Assembly: GCA_045126595.1 (NCBI GenBank)
Contig: JBGVOS010000167.1
Location: 1-9,291 of the forward strand
Direction of reading: 5' to 3'
DNA: 9,291 bases
From: UBA1189 sp045126595
GTDB lineage: Bacteria > Bacteroidota > Bacteroidia > Bacteroidales > Bacteroidaceae
Of this stretch, positions 5,223 through 9,291 are shown in pieces. The notes under the pieces were generated by a model. The model was not told where the DNA came from, made no database searches, and worked only from the letters and a program-made list of their open reading frames with translations. Positions within the stretch are counted from its first letter, which is position 1. Every line of letters begins with the position of its first letter. A program made the translations under genes and the position numbers.

Positions 5223-8200
5223 TTAATCCTTACTTTTTGCATATTCGCTGGGTGTCATTCCTACAGTTTTTTTAAATACTTCACGAAAGTATTTCTGGTC
5301 GGCGAATCCAACCATTTCTGCTACTTCTACTATAGCATAACGCCGTTCACGAAGCAACGTTTTGGCTTTGTTGATGCGATATATACGGATGAAGTCCGAA
5401 GGGGTATTTCCTGTGAGCACTTTTACCTTATTATATAGAGTGGTGCGGCTCACGCGCAGGTCGTAGGCGAGGGTGTCTACGGTGAAGTCGTTGTCGCCAA
5501 GGCTACGTTCTATAATGGTCTTCATCTCGGCCAAAAGCTTAAGGTCGAGCTCGGAGGCGGCATCGGGCAGACTTTCCTGAGGCATATTGAGCGTTGCCAA
5601 CTGACTACGCAACTGGAGGCGGCTCTCGACGAGATTGCTGATGGTGAGCTGTAGCACTTTCGTGTCGAACGGCTTGGTGACATAGGCATCGGCCTTGACG
5701 GAAAGGCCGTTGATGATGCTCTGCTGGTCGGACAGGGCCGAGACGAGCACTACGGCGATATGCGAGGTATCTATATTGCTCTTGATGGATACGCAGAGGT
5801 CGTCGCCACGCATCTCGGGCATCATCACATCGGAGAGTACGATGAGGGGTTGCACATAAGGAAGCTTCGAGAGCGCCTCCTTGCCATTGGTGGCGGTATA
5901 GACGGCGAAGTCCTTGGTGAAGAGGTGCTTCAGGTAGGCTAGCATCTCGGGGTTGTCCTCCACGATGAGCAGGCGGTGGCGTTGCTCGTCGACGGGCTCC
6001 ACCTCGTATTGTGGGAAGGGAGTGATAGCATCTACGGCGGTGCCAGCGGTGGAGGCGTCTACAAACTCGGTCACCTGCTGCTTGTAGTGTGCCTTGCCCA
6101 ATGGGAAGGAGACGTGGAAGTCGGAGCCCTTATCGAGCAGGCTCTTCACCTCTATGCGGCCACTCATCTGCTTCACGTAGCGACCAATGGAGAGTAGCCC
6201 TACCCCACTGCCTGCAATCTTGGCATTGATGGCATTGGCCCCACGGAAGAGCTGTTTGAAGAGCTTGCGCTGCTCGCCGCCACTAATGCCGATGCCGTGG
6301 TCGACGACATGGAAGCCCCACCGCACAGCATGGCGGTAGAGGCGCACGGTGATGGTGGCACCATTGTTGCTATACTTGACGGCATTAGAAATGAGGTTCT
6401 GGATAATGGAGTTGAGTTTGCGCACATCGACCCAGATATCGAACGGCTCTTCTGGGTGCTCATAACAGATGGCCTGCTGCTTGGCTCGTGCCAGGAGCGA
6501 GTGTTTGTCGATTTGGCTTTGGAAGTGTGCGACGGCCTCGTGACGTTCGATGCGTGCCACGCCACGCTCGATGCTCGAGAGTTCATACTGCATCACTTTA
6601 TCGGTCATCTGCGTCAGCGTATTGGCATTGCGTAGTGCCAGCCCTACGGCATCACGCTGCTCGACATTGAGTGTGCTGCTTTGGCTGAGTTCCTCCAAAG
6701 GTGCCTTGATGAGAGTCAGCGGGGTACGTATATCGTGTGCGGTATTGATGAGGAAGTTTATCTTTTCCGCGGAGATCTGCATGTAGCTTCTTGTCTTGAG
6801 GAACCTGCCCACTTGGAAGAGGATAGCACCCAAGATGAGAAGTTCGAGCAAGATGCCTGCAAAGGAGAGATAGAAGGGAGGCTTCATGGTGATGAGCAGT
6901 TCGCGCTCGTCGAGTATGGTTCCTGCCTCGTTGGACATGACACGCACGGTGAGCCGGTGACGACCGTAGGAGAGGTCACGCAATGGGATGAAGCGCTCTT
7001 CGCCAAGAGGGGTCCACGCTTCGGGTCGCCTGCCGTCGAGCTGCCATACTATTTTACAATCTGAGGGATATATATGGTTGACACACTTGATTTTGATGGC
7101 TGCATTGTGTTGACTACTGTTCAGATACAGATGCTTCATACGGTCGATGGCATCAGTGAGGGGCGACTCGTCGTCATCGGCCAGCATACGCGTGTGGCCT
7201 ATATAGAAATCCGACAGAACGAGTTTGCCCTTGTATACATGAGGTAGCGAAGCGCTCACGGGTATCTCGATGACTCCCATATCGCTGCCAAACATGAGGG
7301 TCTGTCGGTGGGTTGCCACACCGGATTGCACGTTGAAACTCACGCCCTGCAGCCCCTGGTCGTTGCTCCATGTGGTGATGCGGCCAGTGATCTTATTGAA
7401 GCGTACGATACCGTCATCGGAACTGATGTAGAGCGATTGGTTATCGGCCCCCACGATGCTCATCATACAGTTGTTGGTAAGCGCGCTGTTGTCTTTGTTG
7501 TAGTGGCAGTAGTATCCGTCTTCTTCGTTGAAGACAATCAATCCGTGGTGGTGGGTACCCACATATACCGTGCCGTCGGTATCCTGATAGATGGAGTTGA
7601 CTCTGAACCGCTCCACAGGCAGTTCGATGCGACGTTTCGTGTGGGTGTTCTTCTCGAAGCTGTACAGGCCATTCTTCGTTCCTATCCACAGATGGTTGTC
7701 ATTCTTGGGAGTGATGCAGTTAATGCCACCGAAAATTTCGGAATAGTTGACCCGTAGCGCGGTGTCGTAGCTGAGGTTGAAGAGCTGGTTCTCGCCTCCT
7801 GCCCACACCGTACCGTCGGTGGGGTCGAGACACATCGTCTGGATATACTTCTCGGGGATAACGAGGTCGGGTTTTACGAAGTCGACCTTCCACGTGGGCT
7901 TGTCGATGACATAGATACCTGCGGCATAACCTCCCAGCAACACCTTACCTGGGCGCACCTCGCACATCGTGAGGAAGTCATGGTTGGGGTTGGGCGAGAC
8001 ATCGCTCATGGAGAGCAACGTCTGCCAACGCTTGCGCTGCATGACGTATATACTCACGCCATTGTCGGTAGCATACCATAGGTCATGCTCGCTATCCTCG
8101 AGGATGTAGTTGACACCATTATTAACGAGTGTATTGACGTTGAGGTTAGAGCGGCGTATCCAGTTGAGCGCGGGGTATTGTGCATTGCGCACAGTGAGCC

Positions 8201-9194
8201 CTTTGGGGAACGAGCACATCCACAGCTGCCCCTCCTGATCAATACAGATGTCGGCCACATTGTCCGTATTCATGCGATAGTCGGTGTTGTAGTCGGCACT
8301 GAGGAAGGATTGTGGGAGGCAGTCATCCAACGACATACGGAACACGCAGGCGGCATTGGTGGAGAACAGTACCTCGGAGGCGGTGTAGGGGATGATCTTC
8401 GTGACGCGTACGTCGGGGAGCAGGTCCTTGTGGTGAATGACCTCTTGTGACGACTCGCGGTAGGCCATGATGCCGGCATCCTCCGTACCGATGAGCAGTG
8501 TGCGGTAGGAAGCGCTGTAGTGAAAGGTGTTCACATTGACGGATACATGCTGCATGCCTTCGAGGGGAACAATATCAATCTCATCACCACGCACCAAGGC
8601 CCTATATACGCCTCCCTTGGTGCCGACGTAAAGTGTGGAATCGTTGATGGAGACTATTGCCGAGAAGGTCATATTGCTCACCTCGTGGCGGAATGTCTGC
8701 TCGCGTCCCTCAAGGGTTCGCACATTGTAGCGGAAGGCCTGATTGCCCACAAGCATCCAAATGTTGCCCTCTTCATCTATGGGCGACACGGCACACCGCA
8801 TGATGTCGGCACGTAAATTGTTTGTCTTGGGCGAATAGACGGGTTCGAAGTTATTGTAGCGCTGCAGGTAACGGACAATCTTACCACCGCCAGTGACAAG
8901 CCACAGGTTGTCCTCGAGGCTGTCGTAGATGAGGCGTGACGAGGAGTACTCGGTAAACTTGATTCCATCGATGGTAATCGAGTAGCGGTTCATCTCTGTA
9001 CCGTCGTAGCGATCGATACCTTTGTCAGTAAGGCACCAAATGAAGCCTCCATTAGACTGCTGCACGGCATACGCATTGCGCGAGCTCAAGCCGTCTTCCA
9101 AACCTATATACTTGTATATCTGGGCGTGCAACGACGAGCATGTGCATAGCAACAGGAGTAGAAGCGCGCTAAAGTGTCTAAACAAACTTGCCAT
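5223..9194 (-). CDS. Hybrid two-component system sensor kinase / AraC-type regulator (HTCS)
   Basis: This 1323-residue protein carries sensing, phosphotransfer and DNA binding in one chain. Signal peptide: 1-25 (ends HAQ). Periplasmic sensor: 14 propeller-type repeats (near residues 50, 96, 144, 187, 232, 274, 323, then 371, 417, 462, 501, 542, 587, 632; for example NHLWIGTKNGLYSF), fitting two 7-bladed propellers, then a Y_Y_Y domain at about 699-765. Membrane helix: about 773-797. Kinase: His820 in AHDIRTPLTLI, N box Asn937, G1 DHGIGI (965-970), G2 GSGVGL (995-1000). Receiver: Glu1079/Asp1080, phospho-acceptor Asp1122, Ser1152, Lys1174. AraC-type DNA binding: about 1224-1320, with helix-turn-helix units near 1236-1258 and 1287-1318. 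All catalytic residues are present. Such proteins usually bind glycan fragments and activate polysaccharide-utilisation loci; the ligand cannot be told. The ATG at 9194 is supported by the signal peptide. Only 22 bases separate it from the upstream gene. Confidence 0.93.
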   Translation of the reverse strand: MASLFRHFSALLLLLLCTCSSLHAQIYKYIGLEDGLSSRNAYAVQQSNGGFIWCLTDKGIDRYDGTEMNRYSITIDGIKFTEYSSSRLIYDSLEDNLWLVTGGGKIVRYLQRYNNFEPVYSPKTNNLRADIMRCAVSPIDEEGNIWMLVGNQAFRYNVRTLEGREQTFRHEVSNMTFSAIVSINDSTLYVGTKGGVYRALVRGDEIDIVPLEGMQHVSVNVNTFHYSASYRTLLIGTEDAGIMAYRESSQEVIHHKDLLPDVRVTKIIPYTASEVLFSTNAACVFRMSLDDCLPQSFLSADYNTDYRMNTDNVADICIDQEGQLWMCSFPKGLTVRNAQYPALNWIRRSNLNVNTLVNNGVNYILEDSEHDLWYATDNGVSIYVMQRKRWQTLLSMSDVSPNPNHDFLTMCEVRPGKVLLGGYAAGIYVIDKPTWKVDFVKPDLVIPEKYIQTMCLDPTDGTVWAGGENQLFNLSYDTALRVNYSEIFGGINCITPKNDNHLWIGTKNGLYSFEKNTHTKRRIELPVERFRVNSIYQDTDGTVYVGTHHHGLIVFNEEDGYYCHYNKDNSALTNNCMMSIVGADNQSLYISSDDGIVRFNKITGRITTWSNDQGLQGVSFNVQSGVATHRQTLMFGSDMGVIEIPVSASLPHVYKGKLVLSDFYIGHTRMLADDDESPLTDAIDRMKHLYLNSSQHNAAIKIKCVNHIYPSDCKIVWQLDGRRPEAWTPLGEERFIPLRDLSYGRHRLTVRVMSNEAGTILDERELLITMKPPFYLSFAGILLELLILGAILFQVGRFLKTRSYMQISAEKINFLINTAHDIRTPLTLIKAPLEELSQSSTLNVEQRDAVGLALRNANTLTQMTDKVMQYELSSIERGVARIERHEAVAHFQSQIDKHSLLARAKQQAICYEHPEEPFDIWVDVRKLNSIIQNLISNAVKYSNNGATITVRLYRHAVRWGFHVVDHGIGISGGEQRKLFKQLFRGANAINAKIAGSGVGLLSIGRYVKQMSGRIEVKSLLDKGSDFHVSFPLGKAHYKQQVTEFVDASTAGTAVDAITPFPQYEVEPVDEQRHRLLIVEDNPEMLAYLKHLFTKDFAVYTATNGKEALSKLPYVQPLIVLSDVMMPEMRGDDLCVSIKSNIDTSHIAVVLVSALSDQQSIINGLSVKADAYVTKPFDTKVLQLTISNLVESRLQLRSQLATLNMPQESLPDAASELDLKLLAEMKTIIERSLGDNDFTVDTLAYDLRVSRTTLYNKVKVLTGNTPSDFIRIYRINKAKTLLRERRYAIVEVAEMVGFADQKYFREVFKKTVGMTPSEYAKSKD

Positions 9195-9216
9195 CTTCCT
9201 ATATTTTTAAAGGATA

Positions 9217-9291
9217 TTACTTTTTCATCTCCTCCCACTCCGACGAGAACGAGGGGTTCACGAGCGAGAGTATGCGCACCACCTCCTCTTT
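9217..9291 (-). CDS. 3' end of an unidentified gene upstream of the HTCS (partial)
   Basis: On the minus strand the frame from the window edge to TAA at 9219-9217 gives 24 residues ending PSFSSEWEEMKK. The composition is protein-like and the codons (GAG, CTC, TCG, GTG) resemble those of the neighbouring genes. The stop lies 22 bases before the HTCS start and no TTTG/TAnnTTTG promoter is visible between them, so the two could be cotranscribed. Too little is present to identify the product. Confidence 0.6.
   Translation of the reverse strand, partial: KEEVVRILSLVNPSFSSEWEEMKK

Noticed and set aside
5760..8816. Several plus-strand open frames of 60-150 codons opposite the HTCS
   Set aside because: All sit opposite conserved HTCS domains and none has a promoter, signal or recognisable motif.

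Overview
The window looks like chromosomal DNA from a member of the Bacteroidota, most likely order Bacteroidales (Bacteroides/Prevotella type). Three things point there: a one-piece hybrid two-component sensor/regulator, an LptD of the Bacteroidota type, and promoters of the TTTG-N19-TAnnTTTG class with almost no Shine-Dalgarno sequences. No tRNA, rRNA, CRISPR array, insertion sequence or phage gene was seen.

Layout, left to right. (1) 1-91 is the downstream edge of a minus-strand gene; its reading frame stays open beyond the stop codon and runs off the left end. (2) 89-670 (minus) encodes a small TPR-like lipoprotein of unknown function. (3) 671-916 is a divergent control region. It holds two good promoters facing opposite ways, a triple 11-bp-phased GTGACAA repeat that reads like a Pho box on the minus strand, and several inverted repeats. 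(4) 917-2416 (plus) encodes a secreted GHL10/DigH-type glycosyl hydrolase-like protein with a C-terminal FnIII-like domain. (5) 2480-5218 (plus) encodes LptD, the outer-membrane LPS-insertion barrel. (6) 5223-9194 (minus) encodes a 1323-residue hybrid two-component system converging on lptD with a 4-base gap. (7) 9217-9291 (minus) is the last 24 codons of an unidentified gene just upstream of the hybrid regulator.

The GHL10 protein and LptD are both envelope proteins on the same strand, 63 bases apart, so they may share transcripts, although lptD has a weak candidate promoter of its own. The hybrid regulator is of the kind that usually controls glycan-use loci, but no susC/susD pair or carbohydrate-utilisation locus lies in the window, so its target is outside or elsewhere. 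I found no clearly new multi-gene system. The most notable signals are the Pho-box-like array upstream of the lipoprotein and the possible stop-codon split of that lipoprotein gene.
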